From assembly GCA_002840535.1 (NCBI GenBank), contig PHBH01000010.1:248001-312000 (forward strand): a DNA stretch of 64,000 nt, in the 5' to 3' direction. The position numbers and the translations under genes were made by a program. Origin of the DNA: Deltaproteobacteria bacterium HGW-Deltaproteobacteria-15 (GTDB taxonomy: Bacteria > Desulfobacterota > DSM-4660 > Desulfatiglandales > HGW-15). A model generated the notes under the pieces. That model was not told where the DNA came from, searched no databases, and saw only the letters and a program-made list of their open reading frames with translations. Position 1 is the first letter of the stretch; each line of letters opens with the position of its first letter. Positions 23,808 through 31,752 of this stretch are shown in pieces.

Positions 23808-25967
23808 TTACTCCGGTATGGTGATTCCGGACTTGTAACTTGCAGTCTGTTGTCTGATGCATTTCTCGCAAAGAAGGCGCCCTGAAAAGGCTTCCTTAAT
23901 GTCGGCAGTCCGTTTCCTGACATAGTCCAGATACCTGGCGGGGCCGATTGCTTCGCCACATTGGCTGCAGATCTCGAGTTTTTCATGGCAAAGGATGGTG
24001 CCGCAAAGACTCAGGACCCGCTCCCCATCTCTGTCGAGCAGTTTCATAGCCCCTGTGGGGCAATTAGCCGCACAGGCCCCGCAAAGAATGCACTTCTCCG
24101 CTGTGACACGAAAATCGGTCAGACCCGGAGAGCCCTGGTTCACATGTCCGAACCGGAGGGCGTCGATCCCCATCTTGTCGCGGCAGACGTTCACGCATTT
24201 ACCGCATCGCTTGCAGATATCGCAGCGGAGGCAGCGGTTTGCCTCCTTCCTCGCTGTAGTCTCATCATAACCTAGTTCCACCTGTTGAAAGGTGATCCTT
24301 CGCCTTTCGGGTCCGAGGAGCGGCATTTCCGGGCGGCGGACCCCCATCTTGGTGGAAGCCGGCACCTCGGCCATATCCACTCTCATGCGCCGTGTGGGAA
24401 CGGGGGGCATTTTGGGTTGAGGCAGCCCCCTGACATACCGGTCTATCCCCTCGGCCGCTCTTTTCCCGGCGCCGATCGCCTCGACAACGGTTGCAGGCCC
24501 CAGAACAAGATCTCCACCCGAGAAAATACCTTCCGCCGAGGTGGAGGAGGTGATCGTATCCGCCATCAATGTGCCCCATCGTGTCCACTTGAGGGATTCG
24601 ATGGTTTCGAGCCCTTCGCGATCCACCCGCTCTCCTATCGCCGTGACGACGGAATCCACTTCCATTACATGTTCGCTTCCCTCCACGGGCACAGGTCTGC
24701 GCCTGCCTTTGGCATCCGGTTCCGCCAGAACGGCACGAAGGCATTTGAGCCCTGTTACCGTTGAGTCGTTGCCGAGAACCTCGATAGGAACAGTCAGGAA
24801 GACAAGCCTGACGCCCTCTTCTTCGGCCTGCCGGACCTCTTCCACATTGGCAGGCATCTCCGAGCGGGTTCTCCTGTATATCAGGGAGACCTCCTCGCAT
24901 CCGAGTCGGATAAGCGTTCGAGCTGCGTCGATGGCGACATTTCCGCCCCCGATCACTGCAGTCCTTCTCCCCGGGATGTGCCTTTCGCCTTGTGCGACAT
25001 TCTGCAGAAAGCCGACCGCATCCATCACCTGAGGAGAGTTCTTTTCGCCTTTGATTCCCAGATCCATTGACGCATGGGCGCCGATCGATAGGAAGAACGC
25101 CTCGAAGCCCTCCTCCCGCAGTTCGTCAAAAGTAATATCGTGGCCAAGCCTTGTGTTGAATCGAAATTCAACGCCCAGCTCCTCGATGAAGGCAACCTCC
25201 CTGTCAATGACCTCCCTCGGTAAGCGGTATCGCGGAATGCCGACCATCATCATGCCCCCGGCATAAGGCAGGGCCTCGATAATGGTGACGCGGTACCCCT
25301 TCAAGGCCAGGTAGTAAGCGGCTGTCATCCCTGCAGGTCCGGCGCCGATGATGCAGACCTTGTACCCGAGGTCGTCCGCTTTTGCCGGGTTCCTGTAGGC
25401 TCTCTCGGAAATCGCCCGCTCCGCGGCGAAACCCTTCAGGTCCTTGATGGAAATGGGGGTGTCGATCTTTCCCCTGACACAGACAAATTCACAGGGATGC
25501 GTGCAGACAAGTCCGCAGATCCAGGGGAAAGGATTGTCCTTCCGTATCACTTCTACGGCCTCGGAATACTTCCCCTGTCCGATCAAACCCACGTAGCTCG
25601 AGACGTCGATCCCGGCAGGGCAAGCCATCTGGCATGGCGCGGGCGTAAGAATGTCACAGTCGCCGGTCGGGCAATTGTGGGTCTCGATGTGGCTCGCAAA
25701 GACTTCCTTGTGAGAGTCCAAAACGTCTCCCAAAATTTTGACAAACGGCCTGGATGACTCTTCCGGTTCTTCAAGAACAATTCGAGCCACTGAGTGGAGC
25801 ATGGCCTCGAGATGCTGAGGCCCTCCTCTTCCCGTGGAAATATCTTTGACCAGGCTTAAAAGATCTTCGGCATTTTGCCGCAGCCTCGGGTGCTTCAACA
25901 CGCCCGAGGCAATGAGATCCGAAAGCCTGTTAAAGGTTTCAAAGACCTTGCAGGTCTGGTCCGTCAT
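23808..25967 (-). CDS. GltD-like NAD(P)H flavoprotein fused to ferredoxin domains
   Basis: A 719-residue electron-bifurcation-style or electron-input subunit. After about 100 residues of unknown type come an N-terminal Fe-S domain of GltD/NfnB type (CQMACPAGIDVSSY, then CGLVCTHPCEFVC), the FAD site GAGPAGMTAAYYLALKGY, the NAD(P)H site VIGGGNVAIDAARTL and the FAD segment GIFSGGDLVLGP. Then follows a ferredoxin-like region with CLRCDICKRCGKCVNVC, CILCGACAANCP and a final pair of CxxC motifs. Such proteins feed NAD(P)H electrons to an attached redox subunit. Here the partners are the ferredoxin and molybdopterin enzyme encoded 17 and more bases upstream in the same transcript. It is the last gene of the operon. 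Confidence 0.9.
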   Translation of the reverse strand: MTDQTCKVFETFNRLSDLIASGVLKHPRLRQNAEDLLSLVKDISTGRGGPQHLEAMLHSVARIVLEEPEESSRPFVKILGDVLDSHKEVFASHIETHNCPTGDCDILTPAPCQMACPAGIDVSSYVGLIGQGKYSEAVEVIRKDNPFPWICGLVCTHPCEFVCVRGKIDTPISIKDLKGFAAERAISERAYRNPAKADDLGYKVCIIGAGPAGMTAAYYLALKGYRVTIIEALPYAGGMMMVGIPRYRLPREVIDREVAFIEELGVEFRFNTRLGHDITFDELREEGFEAFFLSIGAHASMDLGIKGEKNSPQVMDAVGFLQNVAQGERHIPGRRTAVIGGGNVAIDAARTLIRLGCEEVSLIYRRTRSEMPANVEEVRQAEEEGVRLVFLTVPIEVLGNDSTVTGLKCLRAVLAEPDAKGRRRPVPVEGSEHVMEVDSVVTAIGERVDREGLETIESLKWTRWGTLMADTITSSTSAEGIFSGGDLVLGPATVVEAIGAGKRAAEGIDRYVRGLPQPKMPPVPTRRMRVDMAEVPASTKMGVRRPEMPLLGPERRRITFQQVELGYDETTARKEANRCLRCDICKRCGKCVNVCRDKMGIDALRFGHVNQGSPGLTDFRVTAEKCILCGACAANCPTGAMKLLDRDGERVLSLCGTILCHEKLEICSQCGEAIGPARYLDYVRKRTADIKEAFSGRLLCEKCIRQQTASYKSGITIPE

Positions 25968-25984
25968 CGTGTTCCACCCTCAAT

Positions 25985-26581
25985 TCATGCCTGTGCAGAC
26001 GGTTGTTGCGCCTTTTTTCTCTTCGGCTTCATGGGCTTGGCTTTGGGGCCGGCCACAGGCTGCCTCAAAGTCACTTCAGTACCCATTGCCGCCATGGCCT
26101 TGGCATGACGCTCTCTGCGGGCATCGACCATCTGGGAAGGTTTGCCGAAGTGCAAACACTTGGTCACGCATTTAGCCACACAAGCCGGCTCCAACCCCTG
26201 GTCGATTCGATCCATGCAGTAGTCGCATTTTACCGCTTTCCCCGTTTCGGGGTCCCATTGCGGGGCGCCCCACGGGCAAGCCCTCATGCAGGCCTTACAG
26301 CCTACGCAGAGATCATGGTCCACAAAGACAATCCCGTCCTTGGCCCTTTTCTGCATGGCCCCCGTAGGGCAGGCCGCAACGCACCACGGCCTGTCGCAGT
26401 GGTAGCAAGGCATGAAAACGAAATCAATTTTGGGGACACTTCCCACCCACTTGGGACCGATCGTCTCCATTCGGCAGAGCCGCGGTCCAGGCGGGAGCTT
26501 CTTGTTCTCTTTGCAGTGGACTTCGCAGGACAAACAACCGATGCATTTTGCGCTGTCATGGAAGAGGTAATACTCACTCAT
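25985..26581 (-). CDS. Four-cluster ferredoxin subunit (HybA/DmsB type)
   Basis: A 198-residue iron-sulfur protein with 16 cysteines in four groups: CIGCLSCEVHCKE, CYHCDRPWCVAACP, CVGCKACMRACPWG and CDYCMDR...CVAKCVTKC. It is the electron-transfer subunit of molybdopterin oxidoreductases. There is no Tat or Sec signal, so it stays in the cytoplasm unless carried by a partner. It is encoded 22 bases after the molybdopterin subunit and just before the flavoprotein, which fits a chain of flavin, four clusters and molybdopterin. The C-terminal 50 residues are Lys- and Pro-rich. Confidence 0.93.
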   Translation of the reverse strand: MSEYYLFHDSAKCIGCLSCEVHCKENKKLPPGPRLCRMETIGPKWVGSVPKIDFVFMPCYHCDRPWCVAACPTGAMQKRAKDGIVFVDHDLCVGCKACMRACPWGAPQWDPETGKAVKCDYCMDRIDQGLEPACVAKCVTKCLHFGKPSQMVDARRERHAKAMAAMGTEVTLRQPVAGPKAKPMKPKRKKAQQPSAQA

Positions 26582-26603
26582 TGCTTTCTCCTCGTTTCTT
26601 TCT

Positions 26604-28688
26604 TTATCTGGCCGGTCTCACCCTTACAAAGGTCTCATGGAGACCGGGGCTTCCGCCGATCATGTCGGATACATTCTCCTGAAGGGCCGTGTCGCTGGCG
26701 CCTTTCCCATTGCAGCGGGTGGTTGCCGGAACCTGTCGGCCGAAACCGTGAAGCATGAAGACCGCCTCCGGGTGAATAAAATCCGTCACAAAGGCTTTGA
26801 TCTTCCCGAAGCCGTGATCCGACGTGACCTCCACATACTGACCGTTGGCGATGCCCAGCTTCTGGGCTTCTTCCGTATTTAGCCAGAGGGTGTTTTCCGG
26901 AACAAGCTCGCTGAGATAAGGATTGTTCTGAGTGGAAACATGGGTATGAACCGCACTCCGTCCGACGGTCAGCCTGAACTCACCTTCCGCTGGAGGATTG
27001 AGCGGCTCGTATTTCTGAAAAGAGGGGAATCCGTTTTTCTCCATAAGGCTGGAGACGAGCTCGATTTTGCCCGACGGAGTCTTGAACTTGAGACCATCCT
27101 TCCGGTTCCATAGGATCGGGTTTTTCGCCAGGGCAACAAACCCCTTGGCATCGAAATCCTCTACCTTGACACCCAGGTCCTTCAACTGGAGACTCCAGAT
27201 GTCTTCGATGGTCTCGTAGGGGAAAAACTGTCCCACATCGAGCCTTTTCGCGAGATCCTTGGCGATCTCCCAGAAGGGTTTGGTGTCGTATCTCGGCGGC
27301 ACGCACTGCCGTCTCATGTAGAGGGTGGGCTTGGGGCCGTTTGCCATCTGAATGGAATCCGACCGCTCCAGGTACATGGATTCAGGCAGAACCACGTCCG
27401 AGTACCATGCCGTCTCGCTGAAGTTGATGTCGATCGTGAGAATGAAGTCCAGCTTCCCGAAGGCCTTCTTGTTCTGGTTGTAGTTCGGGATGGAAAGCAT
27501 GGGATCGAGGCGATGCGTGATCAGCGCCTTGATGGGATAGGGGTCCTCGTTCAGGATCGCCAGGGGAAGCATCGAGCCTACGCCGTGAGCCGGATCCGCA
27601 ATCGGGAGCTTGGCCCCGCCAACGCCATCGAAGCGCTCACCCTTGGGTTTGGGAAGATCCTTCTGGTCCACCAGTTTTCCAAATGTTCCGTAGCCCGCAT
27701 CCTTGGGCCCCTTCTTGATGATGAGCCCGCCTTTGCTTTCGATGCTCCCCATCAGCGCATTCAGGATGATGAGAGAGCGGCGGAAATAGATCTCGTTCGT
27801 GTGGTGCGCTCCGCGGTAGCCGTAATGAAATATCACCTGAGGCTTGTCCCTGCTCGCTTCCCGCGCAAGGTTGGTGATTTCGGCTGCGGGAATCCCGGTC
27901 TCCTCTTCAGCCCACTCCGGCGTGTACGGCTCGACAAAGGACCTCAATTCGGTCAGGCCGCTCACCCAACGGTGGACGTATTCTTCGTCGTAGAGATTCT
28001 CCTTCAGGATGACGTGGATCAGCGCGTAGTTGAGCGCAAGGTCCGTGCCCGGCCTGATCATCCAGAAGCGGTCTGCGTGTGAAGCCGTTACTGTCGAGCG
28101 GATGTCGATGTAGGTGACCCTGGTCCCTTTCTCCTTGGCATCCATGAGGGCCTGGATCGGTTTCAGCTCCAGGGACTCGAAAAGATTTCTGCCGTAGAGA
28201 ATCACGTGTTTGGTGTTGGCCCAGTCCACGGTCACATCAGCGTCCGTGTAGCCCGTGAGCGTGCGAAAGGCCGTGTTGACGGACCCCTTGCACATGGAAT
28301 CATGTGTGTAATGGTTCGGGGAACCGATGGCCCTCATGAAGGTCTTGCTGATGTGGGTGTTGAGGTTCTGCCTCTCGCCGAATGCTACGGTCTGGGGCCC
28401 GTACTTTGTCACGGCCGCCTTCAGCTTTTCCGCAGCGTAATCCAGGGCCTCATCCCAGCTCACCCTCTTCCACTTTCCTTCGCCCCGTTCTCCCTGCCGG
28501 ATCATGGGGTAGCGAAGCCTCTCCGTGTCGTTCAGCAGCGCGGTGCCCGCGCTGCCCTTTGCACAGAGCGCTCCCTTCAACTGATGCGGATTGCCTTCGA
28601 TCCATCTTACGGCGCCGTCTTCGACCGTCACCTTGATGGGGCACCTTACGGTGCACATAAAACACATGCTGTACACGTCCTTTTTCAT
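26604..28688 (-). CDS. Molybdopterin oxidoreductase of the PhsA/PsrA type, no Tat signal
   Basis: A 694-residue catalytic subunit of the DMSO-reductase superfamily. The N-terminal 4Fe-4S site is CMFMC-like (SMCFMCTVRCP with a fourth Cys in GALCAKG), and a Cys in HDSMCKGSVN is the likely molybdenum or tungsten ligand. The later segments RYDTKPFWEIAKDLAKRL and the C-terminal molybdopterin-binding domain (LNTEEAQKLGIANGQYVEVTS) are complete. It most resembles thiosulfate and polysulfide reductases, but unlike these it lacks a twin-arginine signal. It is therefore probably cytoplasmic and linked to NAD(P)H by the flavoprotein. Sulfur compounds are a fair guess for the substrate, not shown. Confidence 0.9.
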   Translation of the reverse strand: MKKDVYSMCFMCTVRCPIKVTVEDGAVRWIEGNPHQLKGALCAKGSAGTALLNDTERLRYPMIRQGERGEGKWKRVSWDEALDYAAEKLKAAVTKYGPQTVAFGERQNLNTHISKTFMRAIGSPNHYTHDSMCKGSVNTAFRTLTGYTDADVTVDWANTKHVILYGRNLFESLELKPIQALMDAKEKGTRVTYIDIRSTVTASHADRFWMIRPGTDLALNYALIHVILKENLYDEEYVHRWVSGLTELRSFVEPYTPEWAEEETGIPAAEITNLAREASRDKPQVIFHYGYRGAHHTNEIYFRRSLIILNALMGSIESKGGLIIKKGPKDAGYGTFGKLVDQKDLPKPKGERFDGVGGAKLPIADPAHGVGSMLPLAILNEDPYPIKALITHRLDPMLSIPNYNQNKKAFGKLDFILTIDINFSETAWYSDVVLPESMYLERSDSIQMANGPKPTLYMRRQCVPPRYDTKPFWEIAKDLAKRLDVGQFFPYETIEDIWSLQLKDLGVKVEDFDAKGFVALAKNPILWNRKDGLKFKTPSGKIELVSSLMEKNGFPSFQKYEPLNPPAEGEFRLTVGRSAVHTHVSTQNNPYLSELVPENTLWLNTEEAQKLGIANGQYVEVTSDHGFGKIKAFVTDFIHPEAVFMLHGFGRQVPATTRCNGKGASDTALQENVSDMIGGSPGLHETFVRVRPAR

Positions 28689-28783
28689 TTAGGGACCCTC
28701 CAGAAAAATAAGAGAACACAAATATTGGGAATCCACCCCATAAAGGGCGGGAACCTGTGAGCAGAGATTTCCTGAACACCCTG

Positions 28784-29326
28784 CTACTGCCGGCCTGTAT
28801 CCGTTTTCTCGTAGGAGAGAAGCGTCTGGTGCACGGTCCTGAAATAGGGGAGCCATCGCTTCAGGCGGCTGAATAGGATTCTCGCCGGTATGTAATTCAA
28901 GAGAAAGAAGAAGAAATAATTGATCTCCCAACCGAAAAGCGGCAGAGGCAGACCAATCTCACCAAAGCGCCCTTGCATCCATCCCAGCGCAATAAAAATC
29001 GGCCAGAGGGATGCAGCGGAAAGGCCGAACTTGTTGAAGAACAGGTGGCCGAAAGCGTCATTTCCTTCTTTGTTGATAGCAGTATAACTTGCCTTGTCGC
29101 CCAAGCGAAGAGCTTCTTCGGACAAGCGTTTCATTTTTTCGAAATTGACGTTCAGTTTGTCCAGGTGGCGCTTGTTTACCTTGAAGACAATGGAAATGGT
29201 GAACTCACCCACCAGGACTGCCAAAAAGGCGAGAAGAAATGTTCCCAGGTAATAGTCGGCAAGCGGGTAGCCCGTCACCCTGTAAAGGTGAATCAAGAAG
29301 GAATCACATGTCTCATAAAAACCCAT
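28784..29326 (-). CDS. Membrane protein with Oxa1/EMC3-like layout
   Basis: A 180-residue protein with a first membrane helix at about residues 25-48, a cytosolic charged stretch of about 40 residues likely to be helical (KRHLDKLNVNFEKMKRLSEE and following), and two further helices near residues 105-122 and 130-155. This order (helix, coiled-coil hairpin, two helices) is that of archaeal DUF106 and EMC3 proteins in the Oxa1 superfamily; I see no sequence motif that proves the link. It lies between the molybdopterin subunit and the TauE-like permease on one transcript. It could anchor the redox complex or help insert it. Function is unknown. Confidence 0.65.
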   Translation of the reverse strand: MGFYETCDSFLIHLYRVTGYPLADYYLGTFLLAFLAVLVGEFTISIVFKVNKRHLDKLNVNFEKMKRLSEEALRLGDKASYTAINKEGNDAFGHLFFNKFGLSAASLWPIFIALGWMQGRFGEIGLPLPLFGWEINYFFFFLLNYIPARILFSRLKRWLPYFRTVHQTLLSYEKTDTGRQ

Positions 29327-29352
29327 TGCGTCTGCCTTGTAATCTTGCTTTA

Positions 29353-29376
29353 GGCCCTCCCCGGTAGGGGAGGGCC
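29353..29376. other. Strong intercistronic hairpin
   Basis: GGCCCTCCCC (29353-29362) and GGGGAGGGCC (29367-29376) pair perfectly around a four-base loop between the TauE-like gene and the membrane protein gene. In the minus-strand transcript it lies just after the first gene's stop. There is no U-tract, so it more likely stabilises or attenuates the operon mRNA than ends it. Confidence 0.6.
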
Positions 29377-29389
29377 GGAGAGAAAAACA

Positions 29390-30628
29390 TCATGGCACCC
29401 AGGATTGTCCAAAGAATCCTGCGCTGAAATAACGGAGTCCCACATACGCGGCCAGAATGATGAAGATGATCTTCAGCCACTTATCCGGGATATACTTTTG
29501 AGTCCGCGGTCCGATCATGGAACCGATAAAAATTCCGACAAGCTCTATTCCGATCAGCCCCCAATCCATTCCTGCCTTGGCCACGGTGATGTAGCCGGTA
29601 ATGCTTGTAAGCATGCTGATAAACACGGCCATGGCCGAGGTTCCTGCCACCACATACATGGGCGCCCCAACGAGACTCGTCAGGTAGGGAACGTAAAGAA
29701 ATCCGCCGCCTACGCCGAGGAACGAAGAGATGGCGGCAATGACCAAACCACCCACGAAGGCCCAGATCGGGCTGAAATCGAAGTCCGCCCCAAAGAAGGT
29801 GAATGTGCTTTTTGTCAGAGTGAACTTCTTGAGAGTAATACCCTGGGTGGCCAGATCCTTTTTCTCTTTGACGCTCTTTTCAAAGGCCTGGGCCGCTGCC
29901 TTGGAAGACTTCTTCTTGGCTTGTCCTTTCGGAGTGAGTTCATAAACCATGAACGCCCCGACGAGAAACACAAACAGGCCGAACCATCCCTGGTACGCCC
30001 TGAGGCTGATCTTTCCCCCGGTCAGCATGGGAATGAAAACGGCGCCGGCAACGGAGCCGAGCGCCAGGGCGATACCTAGAGGCCACGCCAGACGTTTTGC
30101 CTTCAGGAAGTTGATCATGCTGATCAGGGCCGACAACCCTACCAGGAACTGATTGGATGTCCGGATGCTGTCGGTCAGGGTCTTATTCAGAGCAGGAGAC
30201 GTTGTCCTGAAGCTCTTGGCATAATCGCCCAGACCATAAACGGTCATATGACCGACTCCCGCCATGATTCCGCCGAACGCCCCAACGGTCGAAAAGATCC
30301 AGCCGACCCACACTGCCCAGATGATCGCGAGCAGATAATTGATGTCGGGCGCCCCGGGAATTCCGAACGCTCCCTTTGGTGCCGTCACGTCGATCTGTCC
30401 CTTTCCCTTTCCTGCCGGGGTTTTGGTTACTGCATCTCCCAGCTTGCCCGAAAGTCCCAGCCTGTCCCCTACAGGCTTGGCCTGCTCAGGCTTGGCCGCC
30501 TCAATCTTCGGCGGTGCGGCCTTCGGCTTTTCCTGGGCAACCGCAGTGAACATTGCGGTGGTCAGCAAAGCCAGCGACAGAATGAATAGAATGACAGCCC
30601 CTTTCCCCAACCACTTTACCTTCCCCAT
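29390..30628 (-). CDS. TauE/SafE-family membrane permease with signal sequence
   Basis: A 412-residue permease of the TauE/SafE group, which moves sulfite, sulfoacetate or related anions. The N terminus has a hydrophobic signal-like segment (VILFILSLALLTTAMFTAVAQ), then a Lys/Pro/Ala-rich linker of about 45 residues outside the membrane, then eight or so membrane helices. The family motif is in SSFLGVGGGFLYVP, and a charged cytosolic loop (AKKKSSKAAAQAFEKSV) separates the two halves. The ATG at 30628 follows GGGAGGTAGGTAAA; a TTG/ATG extension to 30661 is in frame. It is the first gene of the redox operon, which supports a sulfur-oxyanion theme. Confidence 0.87.
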   Translation of the reverse strand: MGKVKWLGKGAVILFILSLALLTTAMFTAVAQEKPKAAPPKIEAAKPEQAKPVGDRLGLSGKLGDAVTKTPAGKGKGQIDVTAPKGAFGIPGAPDINYLLAIIWAVWVGWIFSTVGAFGGIMAGVGHMTVYGLGDYAKSFRTTSPALNKTLTDSIRTSNQFLVGLSALISMINFLKAKRLAWPLGIALALGSVAGAVFIPMLTGGKISLRAYQGWFGLFVFLVGAFMVYELTPKGQAKKKSSKAAAQAFEKSVKEKKDLATQGITLKKFTLTKSTFTFFGADFDFSPIWAFVGGLVIAAISSFLGVGGGFLYVPYLTSLVGAPMYVVAGTSAMAVFISMLTSITGYITVAKAGMDWGLIGIELVGIFIGSMIGPRTQKYIPDKWLKIIFIILAAYVGLRYFSAGFFGQSWVP

Positions 30629-31239
30629 TTTACCTACCTCCCTTAGTGTGAATTGACACAACCGAAAACCGCATTTCCAATCTTCAGTTCGTTGGACTCT
30701 GAGACAGCCACAGGATGCAGAACCTGAACCATAGATGCGCGCACAACCGGGAATTAATTGAATGAAAGAAAGTGCTTCGGATAGGTTGCACTTCCCTTAA
30801 CACATGCAAAATGGATTTGCAAATTCAATCGTGCATTGCATTTACTGCGATTCTGCAATGCGCACCGGCACCCCGAAGGCGCAGTACCGGTGCGGATGTC
30901 TCACGAGATGGCCTTTCCATATGAGGGTTAAGCCGTCCTATTTTACCTTCAAGGCAAAGACTTAAGCAATTCGCATGCCTGCCTTCAGTTTCAGGCTGTA
31001 TTCGCTAAAACAAGGGCATTCTGATGATTTCCAGCCGGCGCCGAGTTTCGCTTGTCGAAGAGGTGCCAGAAAAGTCTTGCACTTACACAGCTCATGGTTT
31101 ATGTTTCATGCCGTATTTTTTGAATAAATCAGAAATCGCCGCACCAGACGAAGGTGCAATAATGAAATTGCATCGGAATCACAACCTGGAGGTTGCTCCT
31201 ACAAAGAGATGAAGAAATTCCCATTGATGGGTAGATAGA
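30629..31239. promoter_or_regulatory. Divergent control region with two inverted repeats
   Basis: This 611-base gap separates the redox operon (minus) from the sensor-regulator genes (plus) and must hold both promoters. GTGCATTGCA and TGCAATGCGC (30831-30863) form a nearly perfect inverted repeat with a 13-base centre; immediately beside it GCACCGG and CCGGTGC (30862-30893) form a second. Either could be an operator or an RNA structure. I searched by eye for a -24/-12 sigma-54 promoter and found no convincing one. A REP-like repeat lies at 31176-31206 and an ATGTCCAATG repeat at the right edge. Confidence 0.45.
31176..31206 (-). repeat. REP-like element, copy 1
   Basis: Read on the minus strand, CTTTGTAGGAGCAACCTCC followed by AGGTTGTGATTC matches the element at 56922-56952 with three differences in 31 bases. 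The form GTAGGAGCxACCT...GATTC resembles REP-type intergenic elements of Pseudomonas and others. Confidence 0.65.
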
Positions 31240-31752
31240 ATGTCCAATGTCCAATTTCCAATGTCCAAAGTCCAAGGCGAGGAAGGGGAAAAACTGCCGT
31301 CCGCATCCTTCGTCGCGGCTCTCCTGTGGGTCTTCCTCATGCTCCTGCTTCCGGCGCAAGGGTTCGCCTTGCAGGTGCACGCCGAACCGGAAGGGCTTTA
31401 CAGTCACCAGATGGGGCACGTTTTCTTCTTTTTCAGCATGGCGGTATTCGCATTCTGGCTGCAGAAGACGCGGCTTGCTGAAAAAAAGGGCTGGCGTTAC
31501 ATACAGTTCAGCTGCGTAGCCTTCATGCTCTGGAACCTGGATGCGCTCTGGGGGCATATGATCGAGTCCAGGCTCAGCGCAGATGCCTTTGCTCCCATCT
31601 CCTCCGGCCGGGCACTGGTCCTCGAGAAGGCCGTTGCTCCCTACCTATTCTATTTTCTCAAGATGGACCACCTGTTCGCGGTGCCTGCCATGATCTTTCT
31701 TTTGCTGGGCCTGAAGAGCCTGACAAAGGAATCTGATGAGAGACCATTATGA
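31240..31752 (+). CDS. Small membrane protein, likely partner of the sensor kinase
   Basis: A protein of up to 170 residues with a signal-like first helix (about 25-42) and further helices near 58-75, 85-105 and 135-160. Histidines in SHQMGH, WGHMIES and MDHLF lie near membrane edges and could bind haem or metal, which is speculation. Its stop overlaps the kinase start in an ATGA arrangement, so the two are co-translated and probably form one sensor. The N-terminal residues SNVQFPMSKVQG are encoded by an intergenic repeat of ATGTCC units, and no ribosome-binding site precedes ATG 31240 or 31261, so the start is uncertain. No family recognised. Confidence 0.65.
   Translation: MSNVQFPMSKVQGEEGEKLPSASFVAALLWVFLMLLLPAQGFALQVHAEPEGLYSHQMGHVFFFFSMAVFAFWLQKTRLAEKKGWRYIQFSCVAFMLWNLDALWGHMIESRLSADAFAPISSGRALVLEKAVAPYLFYFLKMDHLFAVPAMIFLLLGLKSLTKESDERPL

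Noticed and set aside
30629-31239. A sigma-54 promoter for the redox operon or sensor genes
   Set aside because: TTGC-containing candidates (for example near 31065-31085) have wrong spacing to any GG element. I could not support one by eye.
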